Shown here piece by piece: positions 23,790 to 34,842 of a stretch of DNA of 64,000 nt (its first letter is position 1; the number at the start of each line of letters is the position of its first letter). Both the position numbers and the translations under genes were made by a program. Location: positions 5,084,001-5,148,000 of the forward strand of contig JAAXNY010000001.1 of assembly GCA_013420905.1 (NCBI GenBank), written 5' to 3'. Under the pieces are notes generated by a model. It did no database searches and was not told the DNA's origin. It was given only the letters and a program-made list of their open reading frames with translations. Origin of the DNA: Collybia mongolica. Its lineage: Eukaryota > Basidiomycota > Agaricomycetes > Agaricales > Clitocybaceae.

Positions 23790-25485
23790 TCATCGACCAT
23801 ATGTTCGGTTCAATGTAATACGAGCGCGCGTCTCACCCTCCTCAAGCCTGATCCACGTCTCTACTCCCTTATCAGGATCGGGAGATGTGAACAATAGGTT
23901 TCGCACACCATAGCCCCAGCCTTCCCCAGTATACCCACCATACCTAACACACGTCTTACAATTAGAAGCGAACAACGAAGAAGTGGTATCATCGAAACGC
24001 ACCCCGAATGTTTGTCGAAGCAGAATATCACATCTTTGACAGGTTCCCGAACACACCACTCGTTCCCGTGATCTGAGGACCCGTCAGCCAGGTAGCGCGC
24101 GCGATCGAATGGCGTCGATCAGCCATACGTACCGTGTCCGGATATCAGCGCGTGGAGGTTCTTGATATACTTATTCAGAGCATCCCAAAATACAGTGTCT
24201 TTTCCGAGAGATGCCGGATCTGTGGTAGCTTGGACTGAGCCGAGGCCCTCGAGGAGATCAGCTGTCAAGAGCCTCAACCCCAAAATATTGGACGGGAATG
24301 CGAGGCATACCATTGAGACCTGGAATTTTCTTGCCGTCGACGGCAGGCTGCAGTTCCTGAGCGATAAAGCTGACCAGAGAATGGTTAGATCAGAGGATGG
24401 CGGGGGAGGGGGGAGGGGGGCCAAGGACGTACGGGGGTATGTGAACGAAGGCTAGGGCACCTCGTTTCTCAGCTGGTCCCCAAGCTGTATTCATAGCATT
24501 CGTTTCGGACTCGATCCAGCCTGCAACGGTCCCATCGACCCAATCAGGCAGTCTCGTGGAGTTAGCGCCAGGTGAGAAGCCGCCGCGGGAGTCGAAGAAC
24601 CAAAGGATGAGTACGGGCGCCGGGTCTGTAAAACAATGATGAGCGATGGATGATGATCAATGTGATTAGAGACTGTACCCGTGTTTGTCCTATACACCTG
24701 AAGAAAGATCAGTTTGGCTGATGGGAAGTATTGTTGAAACTTACGGGAACCCAATAATTCCCTGGTCCGCCTTCACCTCCGATCCTTTTAGGTCCCATTC
24801 GTGTATAACTTAACGGTGCGACGGCTTGTTCTCTAAGAATTTCGTCCTCATGAGTGATATTTGCTTGGTTGTCGTGATTCTACCAAAGATTAGATGGGCA
24901 GCGGGGGTGAAAGTCAGGAGACAGTACTCCATGTGAAGATGAGAACGGAACGTTGATGTCATTGAGAGGCTTCACAATTCGATCAATGAGAGTCGTCGCA
25001 TTTTCTTTGAAGGTATCTGAATGGATGGTCAGAAAAAATCGCAACCGCTAGCACATACGTGCTTTCCCCTGTTATAAGGTCTCCATTCAAAATCCTGAAC
25101 TCAGGTCAGATGAACATCCCTGGTATGGGCAGCATGCGCATACACGTAGTCCGGTCTCTCATCCCTGAGAACTCTCCTCATTACACGAGTGCTGTTCGTG
25201 TCTTGTTCTGGTCCCCAGTCATCCCACGGATTTTCGCCGAAGTGCAGATCTGAAAAGACGGTGATTTTGAAGGTTCTGTCTGCTTTAAACGTCACGCGCG
25301 GCTTTAGCGGGTAGGGATCGAGGGTGTGTGGTTTTTCCTGTGAAAGAATAGTGTGTTCTTTCAGGAGCGTCGTTTGAGCGCGTTGAGGTAAAGATGGCGC
25401 TGGACTCACGAGTTGGCATGGCCTGTGTGTAACGCTGCAAGGTTGCAAAAAAGCACATACACGCTGACAAGAGTGGTAATTTCAT
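23790..25485 (-). CDS. Secreted calcineurin-like metallophosphatase, DCR2-like
   Basis: About nine exons on the minus strand from the ATG at 25485 to the TGA at 23790. It begins with a hydrophobic signal peptide ([16 protein letters not shown]). The five metallophosphoesterase motifs follow in order: [20 protein letters not shown], a middle His-containing block, and SGHDHGNEWC. The C-terminus [11 protein letters not shown] and TWIRLEEGE matches the fungal DCR2/purple-acid-phosphatase-like group, which hydrolyses phosphomonoesters with a two-metal centre. The intron after ITGE appears to have a GC donor (GAAA|GCACGT, near 25040); only that choice restores [11 protein letters not shown]. It sits between P450 copies 4 and 5 on the same strand. 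No lesion seen. Confidence 0.82.
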
Positions 25486-25811
25486 GTTGGACCAACAAGA
25501 ATGTATGATGATGAGCGTGACTGTTTATGAAAAGAATGTCAGATCTTGAATGCTTTCTATTCTTCGAAATTAAAATCTCTGCTCAGTGTCTGTCTCCCAA
25601 GGTCACAATTGTCAAATAGAACTTCTCTGAACAACACACGTGTGTGGTACACATGGTCAACTGCCATTCTTCCATGGTAAATTCCATCCTATCCTTGGTA
25701 TGTAATAGGCAACAAGGACAGTGAAAGATGATATTGAGTGATTAACCCCATCTTTGTGGCATCACACTGTGGTGAAATCCCTGTTGAGCTAGCAGGCGTC
25801 TATCCTTACAA

Positions 25812-25889
25812 GCATTAATGGGGTAGTGGTAACCTGGGTCGTTGCCATCGGACGTCGACCCGCCGGGAGTTCGATTCTCTCTTAATGCA
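25812..25889 (+). tRNA. tRNA-Gly (anticodon GCC) with a 7-nt intron
   Basis: A full cloverleaf can be drawn: acceptor GCATTAA/TTAATGC (7 bp), D arm GGGT-AGTGGTA-ACCT, anticodon stem GGTCG/CGACC, loop TTGCCA...T with anticodon GCC, variable CGCC, T arm GGGAG-TTCGATT-CTCTC and discriminator A. The anticodon stem closes perfectly only if TCGGACG is an intron one base 3' of the anticodon, the canonical position. The spliced length is 71 nt. A run of T follows directly. Confidence 0.9.
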
Positions 25890-25890
25890 G

Positions 25891-25895
25891 TTTTT
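25891..25895 (+). terminator. RNA polymerase III terminator
   Basis: TTTTT two bases after the tRNA discriminator base, with a second T5 run 8 bp further on as a backup. Confidence 0.65.
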
Positions 25896-26143
25896 AATCT
25901 TTTTCCGAGTTCATGATTAATTTAATTGGCGTTAAATAGCCCTCAAGTCCTGCACTATGCGATTGCTACAGTATCGCTCGTATACGTAAATACGTGCGTG
26001 TTGTGGTCTAAACAATATTAATTATTGTTGACATATCATGCAGGTATGCAAAAGCTTGTGTAGGCAAAGAAAGAAAGAGCAATAAAGGATCCGTCCGTAG
26101 GTTCAAATAAAAGAATGGCAGACCACAAATGGGGTCCAAGTAT

Positions 26144-28275
26144 TTAATATTCAGTCGCTGCAGTTTGCCGAATCAAGGCCTCAGTCTCCTTCGACCGAGG
26201 CTTTATCACACATTTGAAAGGCAGTGGCATGCTGAGAGGGTGTGAGAAACTATCAAACCTAGACAAAGAACTTTCAACGTACCAGACAAGAGCAGACAAA
26301 TACTCATGTGATGGTTCGATAACGTTACCATTCTCGTCGACAGCCTTGGTGATATCCAGTGTTGCAATAATCGACGCGACGGCGATCCACACGGACGAAA
26401 AGGCCATGTAGCGACCAGGGCATATCCTGGAGAATTGTCAGCGCTGTTCGCAACCCTGAGCTTCCATGAATGCTAACCGTCGTCCGAAGCCCCACGTGGC
26501 ATGGGCGGGGTCCCTGACTGCCGGGTCGAGTTTGCCGTCCTTCATAAACCTATCAGGGTTAAACTCGAGCGGTTCAGGGTAGATGTTTTCGTCGTGAAGC
26601 ATGGCCCTAATATTCTCAAATTCAACACATGTATCGCTCACGGTACCGTAAAAACTCACCAAGCATTAGGAACAATTATCGAGCCTGCAGGAATTCTGTA
26701 GCCCTTATACTCGTCTTCAACATGCAGATAGTGAGGTACAGCTGCTAGGAGTTAGCAGAAAGTCAAATGTGGATAAGAGAGTTCCCACCAATCGGCACGA
26801 CGTCCCGCCATCTGAGAGTCTCTTTCACGATTGCGGTGATGTACGGAAGGGAGGCTTCGTCTTCGAAGTCCGGAAGCTGACCAGGCTTTACCACCGAGTC
26901 GATCTCCTGTTGTGCCTTCTTCAGAACATCCGGATACGAGAGCAGGCCCAAAACACATGATGCAATTGCCGATACAGTCTGTTGAAAGGGTGTTAATTCA
27001 GGTGAACAGACGCATCGCAGTTTTTATAACATACTGTGTCAGATCCAGCTGGCGGATGGGTGGCCAGGAATGTCAGCAGCAAGATTAGGGTACGTTGGCA
27101 GATCTTCTTACCTGCATACATCGTTCCCGCTGTCGACTTGATAACATACTCCTGATAGGCTAGATCCTTAGTCTCGTCCATTTTCTCCAGGCTGTACGAA
27201 GTGAATGACGGTGTCGTATCTCCGTTTTCCTGACACCCAGTTAGCACATAGGAGAGCATAACGAAATTTAGCTCACGATGTTCGTTTTAGCTGCTTCGAA
27301 AGGAACGTTAATCATCCTGAGGGCCAGTTTCTTCCATTCCTTCGCCTTCTGTTGGAAACCGGCAAACGGCATCCATTCAGGTACATACTTCAGAGCGGGA
27401 ATAACATCAACAAGGAAAGCGCCGGGGACGCCTGCTGCAACGAGAGGGTGAACGCCTTGTTCTGCGGTTGCGATGTAAGGGTCGTTTTTCGGCTTTACGT
27501 CAATTCCATAAGCAATGGACATGATCGTCTCGCCAGCCATACTGCAACGATGTGTTAACCATCAGGAAGCAAAGCAATATACTTGATAGGCTCACTGGCG
27601 AAGGTTGCCGATAAGATTATCTGGCTCTTCCAGCATACGGCGGAGTAGTCCATGAGAGGCCTTGATTTCGTGGGGACGGAAACGCTTCGCTGCTGCCGGA
27701 TGGAAAGTCTGATGCATCAGCCGACGATGGAGGCGCCTGATTGATCATCAACAAGTGCCCCCACATTTGGTTAGACAGTGACTTACCAATGGTCACCGTA
27801 TGCCATGAACCCAAAGTTAAAACTCCATCCCATCAGTTCATTGATCATCGGCATCCTGGCCCTGGAACGAAGAAACTGAGCTCAAAGGTAGTTCAGTCAG
27901 ATAGTGGTCACGGCACACCTCCCGGAATATATCGACGATCGCTTCTCCAATAGTTCCGTCGCAGCTTCCGAAGTGTCCAGGACAATGATGGAGGTCCCTG
28001 CAACGTCTAGATGGATAATATCAGTGTCTAGGGAAAAGCGACGGTATTAGCTATCATTCCCAATTCATTTGGGCATTGTACGTACTGAGTTCCTTGCACC
28101 ACTTATGGTACGTCTTCCACTCAAAACTAGTCGGCATGTCCAGGAGATTCCCAATCAGTGGCAATTTCTTCGGGCCAGGCGGGAGGGGCAAGCTCCGTTT
28201 GCCTGAACGTTTAACATAAAGATACAAAACGAGCGAAAAGGAGGCCGCACTGGCCAAAAGGTCAAGCTGGATCAT
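26144..28275 (-). CDS. Cytochrome P450 copy 5 (apparently intact)
   Basis: Starts MIQLDLLASAASFSLVLYLYV (ER anchor) and reads without a break through LPLPPGPKKLPLIGNLLDM, RRLHRRLMHQTFHP, GETIMSIAYGIDV, GFQQKAKEWKK, the I-helix GSDTT, ExxR helix KETLRWRDVVP, FNPDRFMKDGK, haem loop WGFGRR + CPGRYM and MPLPFKCVIKPRSKE to TAA at 26144. The first haem-loop residue is Trp instead of the usual Phe; this occurs in some active P450s. All splice sites fit GT-AG. Closest to copies 1 and 6. It lies beyond the phosphatase and the tRNA, so it is spaced from the other four copies. Confidence 0.82.
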
Positions 28276-28324
28276 AGTCACAACGAAGAGGGAGAATATC
28301 GACCCTCATCCGAAAGCTTAGCCA

Positions 28325-28330
28325 TTTATA
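28325..28330 (-). promoter_or_regulatory. TATA box of P450 copy 5
   Basis: TATAAA on the minus strand, 50-55 bp before the ATG at 28275. Confidence 0.5.
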
Positions 28331-28751
28331 TGGATGGAAAGTTTCGACCCTTTTTAGCAGTGTCTCCACGCACAAAAATTGGGTAACCGATCCACAGTGA
28401 AGGGTCTATCTGTGGAGCGGCTAATTTACGTCGTTTTCAGGCACAGCAGGTCGCCGTTGATAACAACGCTGCCAAACATCGGGTTTGTGTCCTGTGTGCG
28501 TTAGACTGCCATCAGACGGTTCAAAGAAAATCCAGAACCTAGGAAAAAACTCACGCCATGACTTGCCGTTCGTAAACACGTACATGCGGTATGAAAACTG
28601 TCTAATGTACAAACCCACGCAAACGCCATTTACGAGACAAAATTGGTCGGGCGCCGGATTCAAGAACGGTCAGAATAAATATGTGTTTTATTATTGGTAG
28701 CTCACCAGAGCAGGCCTGTCTCGGATGTTGAACCCGGAATTCATGAACCAT
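28331..28751 (-). other. Spacer with an unrecognised minus-strand open frame
   Basis: An 80-codon minus-strand frame at 28421-28663 (...YVFTNGKSW..., ...WQRCYQRRPAVPEN...) can be read with an internal 60-bp intron, and may continue upstream across the point where the 28760 element inserted. Two frames are open across that junction, so I cannot decide if this is a gene. No family recognised. Confidence 0.25.
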
Positions 28752-28819
28752 ATGGAATGAGGACCCCGACCAATCCCTTCAAAGGCCTGATCCCAAAATG
28801 CCCAAATTTCCGAATTTTT

Positions 28820-28971
28820 GTCCGGACGCCTTTTGGCGATTTTTGTCCGGACCGGCGTCGGCCTCCAGTCTCGGTCGACGATTTGTCCGGACATGGGATC
28901 CTGCTTTCTAGGGCCCTTTTTTTGTCCGGACGTGGGATCCAGCCTCCTAGGGCCCTTATTTTTGTCCGGAC
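28820..28971. repeat. Left subterminal cluster of GTCCGGAC palindromes
   Basis: Five exact copies at 28820, 28845, 28885, 28924 and 28964, mostly preceded by a T run. The last three are spaced 39-40 bp apart inside a tandem repeat that also contains GGGATCC and CTAGGGCCCTT. Such arrays near transposon ends are usually binding sites for the transposase. Confidence 0.75.
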
Positions 28972-29098
28972 ACCCATTTTCGCGCCTTCCTGGATGTGAT
29001 GTTGCGCCAGGACGGGAATTCTGGCTCATGGGCATTGAACAGAATCGTCAAATGCATCAGGAAATTGGGTATTGTTCCAGGACTACCAAATATGTAGA

Positions 29099-30135
29099 CT
29101 ATTCCACATCTTCCTCCCCTCGACCTCTGGCCCTCTTCTTGAACAGTTTGATGCCCTGTTTGAGTTTAGAAATATTGGTATTCAACAATTTGAACCGCTC
29201 CGCATCTTCATGGGAGACTTCAATGCCCGACGGATTTGGCTTGGGGTTGCTGGAAAGCAGACAAAGGAAGGAGATAGGGTTCACAAATGCAAATTGCTCA
29301 GTTTGCAACATAGCAGTTGCTGTTGGGATGGCACGAAAGAGTCGACCGAAAGCATGCTCAAAAATCTGGACTCCGATGTACGAAATAGCTGAGATATCGG
29401 AGGAGTCTGAGACCGCTTCATGTTTCCCGTGCTTTCCGCCTGACTTGGCATAGATGGCAATCACTGTTAAACCAAAACCGTCGTGTTGTTTAAGTTACTT
29501 GGTGACTGGGATTGACCCAATCCATACCTTTCCCAACCATAAGACCATGATCCACAGCGACGATGCCATAGTCATCGACCTGCAATGGCCGCACATTCGT
29601 CACCCGACCATTTATGAGCTCAGCCAGATTGGGAACTTTTGCAGATGTAAAAGCATTTTTTCGTCGAGTCGCAACCTGGTTCATCATGCCCAAGTGAGTG
29701 AGAAAACATCAGAGACAGAGAGAACACAAACGTGAAGCGCTCGGTACCGTTGTTGAACCTCTGATCCACGACTGACTTCGCCCCATCAAACCATGCCTGG
29801 CCAAATGACTTCTCAAGGCTCTGGAGGAATTGCTTGGATGGAATTGGCCGTTTCATCAAGCAGTCGACATTTGTTGCAGGCTGGTCGGGGCTGAACCACA
29901 TGTGAGCCTTTGTCGATATTAGCGTTGACGACTGCTGAGGGTATTGCAAAGTGATGAACTGAGGGACTGGGAGGCTAGACGAAGGAAGCATTGTCTTGTC
30001 GTACTCGGTTGGGATTGCAAGCTTGTCGTCTCGTGCCCATAGGATATGAAGTGGAGGATCAGAAGGATACTGCTTTCCAGCTCCAATCCATTCACGTTCG
30101 AGAAATGTTTGAGTACCATCTTGAATATCCTGCAT
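29099..30135 (-). CDS. Unrecognised protein encoded by the 28.76-kb transposon
   Basis: Minus-strand gene from the ATG at 30135. Exons join through an intron near 29690-29740 and one at about 29457-29520 (donor after GLMVGK) and end in a TAA near 29099. About 270 residues: an N-terminal half with LHILWARDDKL and MKRPIPSKQFLQSL, a middle VPNLAELINGRVTNVRPLQVDD-type segment (positions about 29560-29640), and a C-terminal half with EAVSDSSDISAISYIG and a basic tail LKQGIKLFKKRARGRG that could bind DNA or act as a nuclear signal. No zinc finger, helix-turn-helix or DDE triad is obvious to me. Codon texture supports real coding. Upstream coding exons beyond 30135 are possible. Confidence 0.55.
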
Positions 30136-30350
30136 TTTGGAGGTTTTGCAGGAGACTGGCTGAGGTTTTCGTTGTGTGAAATTTTCATATATTGGGAGAT
30201 TTGAAATGCAAGTCGGACTCTCCCCAAGCGATGAAAAAATAATGCCCAGGAGCGATTCGAACCCTCATCTCTACACATACTACACAAGTAAAAACATAAC
30301 AAACCATTGGTCCACATTCCACTGCACCATCTTACCAATATTTTTCCCAT

Positions 30351-30487
30351 GTCCGGACTCGCATGTAGCCTTCTGGGCGGCGGGTCAGATGTCCGGACAA
30401 GGCATCTGACATTTCCACCAAAAACCAGCCGTTTGTCCGGTCCTGAGCCAAGCCTTTTCGCCCAAAACCCCAAATATTTGTCCGGAC
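30351..30487. repeat. Right subterminal cluster of GTCCGGAC palindromes
   Basis: Exact copies at 30351, 30391 and 30480 and one degenerate copy near 30434. It mirrors the cluster inside the left end of the same element. Confidence 0.7.
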
Positions 30488-30790
30488 AAGGTTCAGGGCT
30501 CTGGGGGGGTTAGACGGGGTCCTATGGAATGATGCCCGCAACTGCCAAGTCGGTAAACACTCTTCCTCAACCCCATTTTGATTGGATCCTTGTGCTTTTA
30601 CCGAGAAGATCTTGAAGCCTTCAAGTGGCGTGACACCCTAGTCTCTCATCCCCATCCTCCAGCAAAATATTATGACGGAATTGCTGATTAGTTCAAAGAT
30701 CGACAGAAGGTGATTGTTCAAAAGATCCGAAGCCTTCTCTAATCTCACAAATTGATTGTTGTCGTCAACAATTGATTATCTAGTTGAATG

Positions 30791-32456
30791 TTAAACTTGT
30801 TCGAGGTACACTTCCCTACAACTGCTCTTGAGATAATGCGCGTGGTTCGCTTTGGCAGCGTACACGACGTCGACACGGCCGTTGGCGGTGGAATTGGGGC
30901 AAAGAGACCACAATTCCGAGTGAGTATTGGCCGCTAATGTCAGAGGTCCAGAAGATTCAGCGGCATTTTCCTGGTAATCACACAATATCATAAGTTTCAT
31001 CCAAATTTAGTAGATCACGATGGACAAACCATAAGGCAATAACCTGAATACGGCGGCGGCGGGAATTGCGTCGAGATGAAACTAGGCGATTCACCTTCCA
31101 CAAGAGAAAATGAAACTGTTCTTAACATAGGGTTTGTCGTAGATTTTGGCAGGAGAGCACCATCTTGAAGGGTACTGAATGACCAAGCACTGCTGCATGC
31201 TGGACAGCTCTGATGCAAACGAGGGTTAGGAGCTGCACCACGCTGGACACGTTAATAACCTACCGAAAAGATCGCGTAACCGACATGCGGCACGGTATTG
31301 ACATCAATAACCTTGATGGGGATAGTTGATTGTGGGGTATCCTTGTAGACGGCTCGTAGGTTGAAGTTCGGAACCGTGGTTGGCATGTTTGTGTGCCTTG
31401 TGGCTCGGAATCGCTGTCTCGATACAAAGTAATTCTACTACGGCCACCGCAAAACTTAGTTCGGTCACCGCTGCAAGTCATATGACACTCAATGTCGTCA
31501 ACTTGGTTCGACGAAGCCAGACCATTTCCACACCCTTGAAAATCAAATCACTCAATCAGGCTGACGCAAGGGTGGCATGATGGAGTTGCCTACAGCATTC
31601 AGTGGAATATTCCAAACCGCCGTACGAGAACCCGTTTGATTCACAGGTCGCAACGCATTTCGCAGGAGTAAGCTCTCCCGCAACATCTATCCTTTGAGAT
31701 AGAACGCGGGCATGAACATTGTCGCTGAAAATTCATAAATCAGGGTAGACATAACAGACCCGAGGAATAAAGCATACGTATAACACCCTTGATACTTCCA
31801 AGAAGATATGGCTTCGACGACCACCACATCCACACTTCCATCATGGTATATATTGATCCTATTCCCCGCCCCACAGGACTCACTCACGGACCCAGAACAC
31901 CCCATGTTACATTCGTCAAGAGTCGTGACAACACCTGGGGTTTGAGTCGCATAATCGCAATCTTCGTGGGAGAAGAAAGGACACATCAGTATCACCGCGC
32001 TACGGACATAATGGGGTTCAAGCTTACAGCACTCCTGCGACGAAACTTATCAGACCATCACCTATTCATGTAGACAAATGTAAACTTACTTGACCATATT
32101 CGACGCCCGCGTAGTGGTATCCTCCAGTTGAACAAAACGCGATGCACGATTTCACAGTCATATTGTTTGAATTGCTGTACGAGGATTCCACGAGGGTGCG
32201 CGCCGACGAAACATCTCTATGCTACCTGAATATCCAGACCGAGTCAAAAAAAAGTAGGTATACTGACGAGTAACATCCTTTCGAAGTCCATGGAATGGGA
32301 AGAATAGAAGGAACTAATTGCCTAGGATGATGAACGCGTGTGCCTGAGACCTACGAAAACTCATCATGAACGTTGTGAAGGGTCAAGCTGATTACTCACT
32401 TTAGTTATGAAATGAGCAAGACCCACGAGAGCCAGGGCGGAGATAATACGAGCCAT
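30791..32456 (-). CDS. Secreted WSC-domain protein
   Basis: Minus-strand gene, about ten exons, from the ATG at 32456 to the TAA at 30791. It starts with a signal peptide (MARIISALALVGLAHF). Two WSC domains follow: the first around 31700-32260 (GGYHYAGVEYG, DECNMGCSGSVSESCGAGN), the second around 31390-31740 (GFSYGGLEYSTECC, ECHMTCSGDRTKFCGG). Their paired cysteines are in the expected order. A third region of about 150 residues follows (VPNFNLRAVYKDTP, CPACSSAWSFSTLQDG) that I do not recognise. WSC domains bind glycans and occur in cell-wall sensors and in secreted oxidases; no transmembrane helix is seen, so a wall-associated or secreted carbohydrate-binding protein is likely. Confidence 0.75.
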
Positions 32457-34842
32457 GGTGGAGAGTCAGGCGCGAGGCTTTGAGAGGGGCCTTTATACTC
32501 CTTCGATAAAAGCCATAAGGCACAGGGGAAAAAGTTCCGCTTCATTAAGCATCGGAGTGACGGCGATGATACGAAGCCGCTGGGAAAGGCCGGGGACTCG
32601 ACCTTGCAGATTGTTTGATAACCGACGCGAGAATATAGTGCTCTGCCTAAGCTCCCTCATTGCATTATCGTCGACGCCGAGGACGTAGGCAGAGTAATCA
32701 GGAACTATGTCACCATTGTTAGCAGCGAGGGCTGATCATATACCTTTGAATACACCAGCCTACAGATTGGATTGCGAAGACGTCGGTTGTATCGTGTCAA
32801 TCAAATATGAGGTCGGCATTGACACCGCAAGGCCGCTTTAAGGCCCCATCAATACTAGAAGACAATATATGCCTTCTGACGATATCTTATCCTCGGTGCT
32901 TGTAGCAGCACCTGTGAAACCACGACCTCTAGGTTGTAGAATTGGGGATACCACATGGAAGAAAAATGCCTGGTTCAACATTGGTAGAAGTATTGGTCGC
33001 ACAAGCCTCCCCTATGAAAGAATATGAAATACGAATGCACAAAAAGGCCATGAACGTTCTATAGGTAGGGGATTCTGGCTCATAATCCATCATAAAACTT
33101 ACGTATTCAGTTTAAACGATAGGGAATAACACAAAATTGTCCATCCACCCTTCTAATTCCTGTGATATGCTTTCCTCAAATGTTCATTCGATGCACGAGA
33201 GCTCAATGCAAACTTGCCTTACTGAGGTGACTCAACTCATCAACCAAGGTTTGCTTGTGACGTTTGTGATAATCATAGTTCTATCCTGGCCGGAACGAGG
33301 TGCGTTAACTGCGATTCTCCATAGTATCTTGATTCTGCTCCGAACGATTGCTTTTTTCTCCTTGGGGCAGCACATACTAGAAAAACTCATGATGTCAAAC
33401 TATAGGAGCCCATTGTGCCGATCGTCCGTGGCCGAAAAAGTGAACATATCCAAACCAAACCGAGCCTGAAATTCTATCAGTCATGCTTCTGTATACCATG
33501 AACCAAATACATGCCCAACACCATCATCCTTATCTCATATGGTGCATCGTCACTCTCCGAGCGCCCACAGCCTTTTGTATAGTTCACTCACCCTTTCCAG
33601 TGCGGTGACCATGATTATTGCACTGAGAAAGTTCATTGGATACCAAAAACTTGTTCCGAAGTGGTGGGGGACGAGAAATGGAATCCGCCATGTCCATTGC
33701 GCTAGCGTTAATGCTCGCGCGCTTGATCGTGAATGGGGTCGACGATAGCGGGCCGATTTAGAATAGGTAGACTCTTGATGCGCACACTTCGAAGTATCTT
33801 GGATTGAGCGTAGAAGATGCAGACGTGCAGATGGACATGGTGGCGGAGCTATGGAGAGCACATCGGGAGCCGGTCCGGGATTTCCAACAACTGAATCCCA
33901 ACTCCGCGTTTCTGTCCTTTTTCCCTCTTACACGATGCTACTATACAAGTATTTTTTCCTCGTTCTCCTAGATCGTCGACGCGTCTCGCCTCCAATGCCC
34001 ACACTATTCCTGACTACTCTCAGAAATAAAAACACCAGTGCCCATCTGACATCCTGGTTTCGTATAGCAATAGACTCGATTCCATCCGTATCAAGGGCCA
34101 TTCACCCTCCGTCACCACCACCTTATGCATCAGTCTAAGTGATGGGAGTCGGAAACTGAGGCTCTGTTACCTGTCTCATTGACCCTTACCTTCAGTGAGT
34201 TGTGATCTCTTGCCGTTGACTATAATGAACTTATCTTGGCAGAAGCTATTAAAACACATTTGGGGATGTATAGGACAAATCCAGATTTGGTAGTGGGGAT
34301 GGACAGGGTTCAAGGAATGCGAGGCACGGTCCTCAAACTCTCTGTATGTTTCCTCAACTTATCCTCGTCCCTTGATTAAACCATCCTGATAAGGCTGAAT
34401 CTTTCGGGCTGTGAGGTATACTCCTGCGTTTCATCTAAGCGCCTATCTTCCATCTGTTCCACGGGCCATTTTCCGCCATTACCGCTGATTCAATCAAGGC
34501 AGTTGGGTCCTAGAAGCCCGACAGTTATAACTTTGACGGGTCCTCCAATCTTGTCGGGAATTAGAGATCATGTCCTTTTTTTTTTTTTCAAAGTGGCTGT
34601 ACAGTTTAACGACGAAGAGGACGTCGAATCACTTTCACGTGAGTTAAGTCCATCTCCACATGTTGCGTTTTACTGACATAGACGCCCAGCGCTTTCACGG
34701 TATCACGGCAATGATGCTGCATGGCTGGTGGCGTGAATCTAAACTGTACAGGGCTGCAGAGCTAGTGTACCCCGATGCCTGAGAGCTGCATGTTTACCTA
34801 CTTCTCTTCTTCACCCAACAGTCCCATTGGCGTGAATTCCAA
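32457..34842. other. Long stretch with only gene fragments
   Basis: About 2.4 kb. Plus-strand coding-like pieces occur at 33780-33914 (HTSKYLGLSVEDAD..., AELWRAHREPVRDFQQ) and 34243-34343 (EAIKTHLGMYRTNPD), with plausible splice sites beside the second, but stops prevent a full model. They may be relics of one gene. A T15 run lies near 34580. No transposon ends found. Confidence 0.4.

Larger units (their letters stand above)
28760..30523 (-). mobile_element. Unclassified DNA transposon, 1764 bp, 8-bp target duplication
   Basis: Imperfect inverted ends of about 34 bp (26 of 34 match), both starting AGGACCCCG, are bounded by a perfect direct repeat ATGGAATG (28752-28759 and 30524-30531). Inside both ends are clusters of the palindrome GTCCGGAC. 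The only coding content is one minus-strand gene (29099-30135) that I cannot assign. An 8-bp duplication fits hAT, P and Zisupton/KDZ-type elements, but the ends are not the usual hAT TAGGG/CAGGG. Either the protein is a divergent transposase or the unit is moved in trans. Confidence 0.75.

Noticed and set aside
28421..28663. Possible host gene disrupted by the 28.76-kb element
   Set aside because: Two different frames are open across the restored junction and neither is recognisable.
30240..30335. tRNA-like sequence on the minus strand with GGTTCGAATC and an A-box-like TGGTGCAGTGG
   Set aside because: The 5' stretch cannot pair with the acceptor end CTGGGCA, so no cloverleaf closes.
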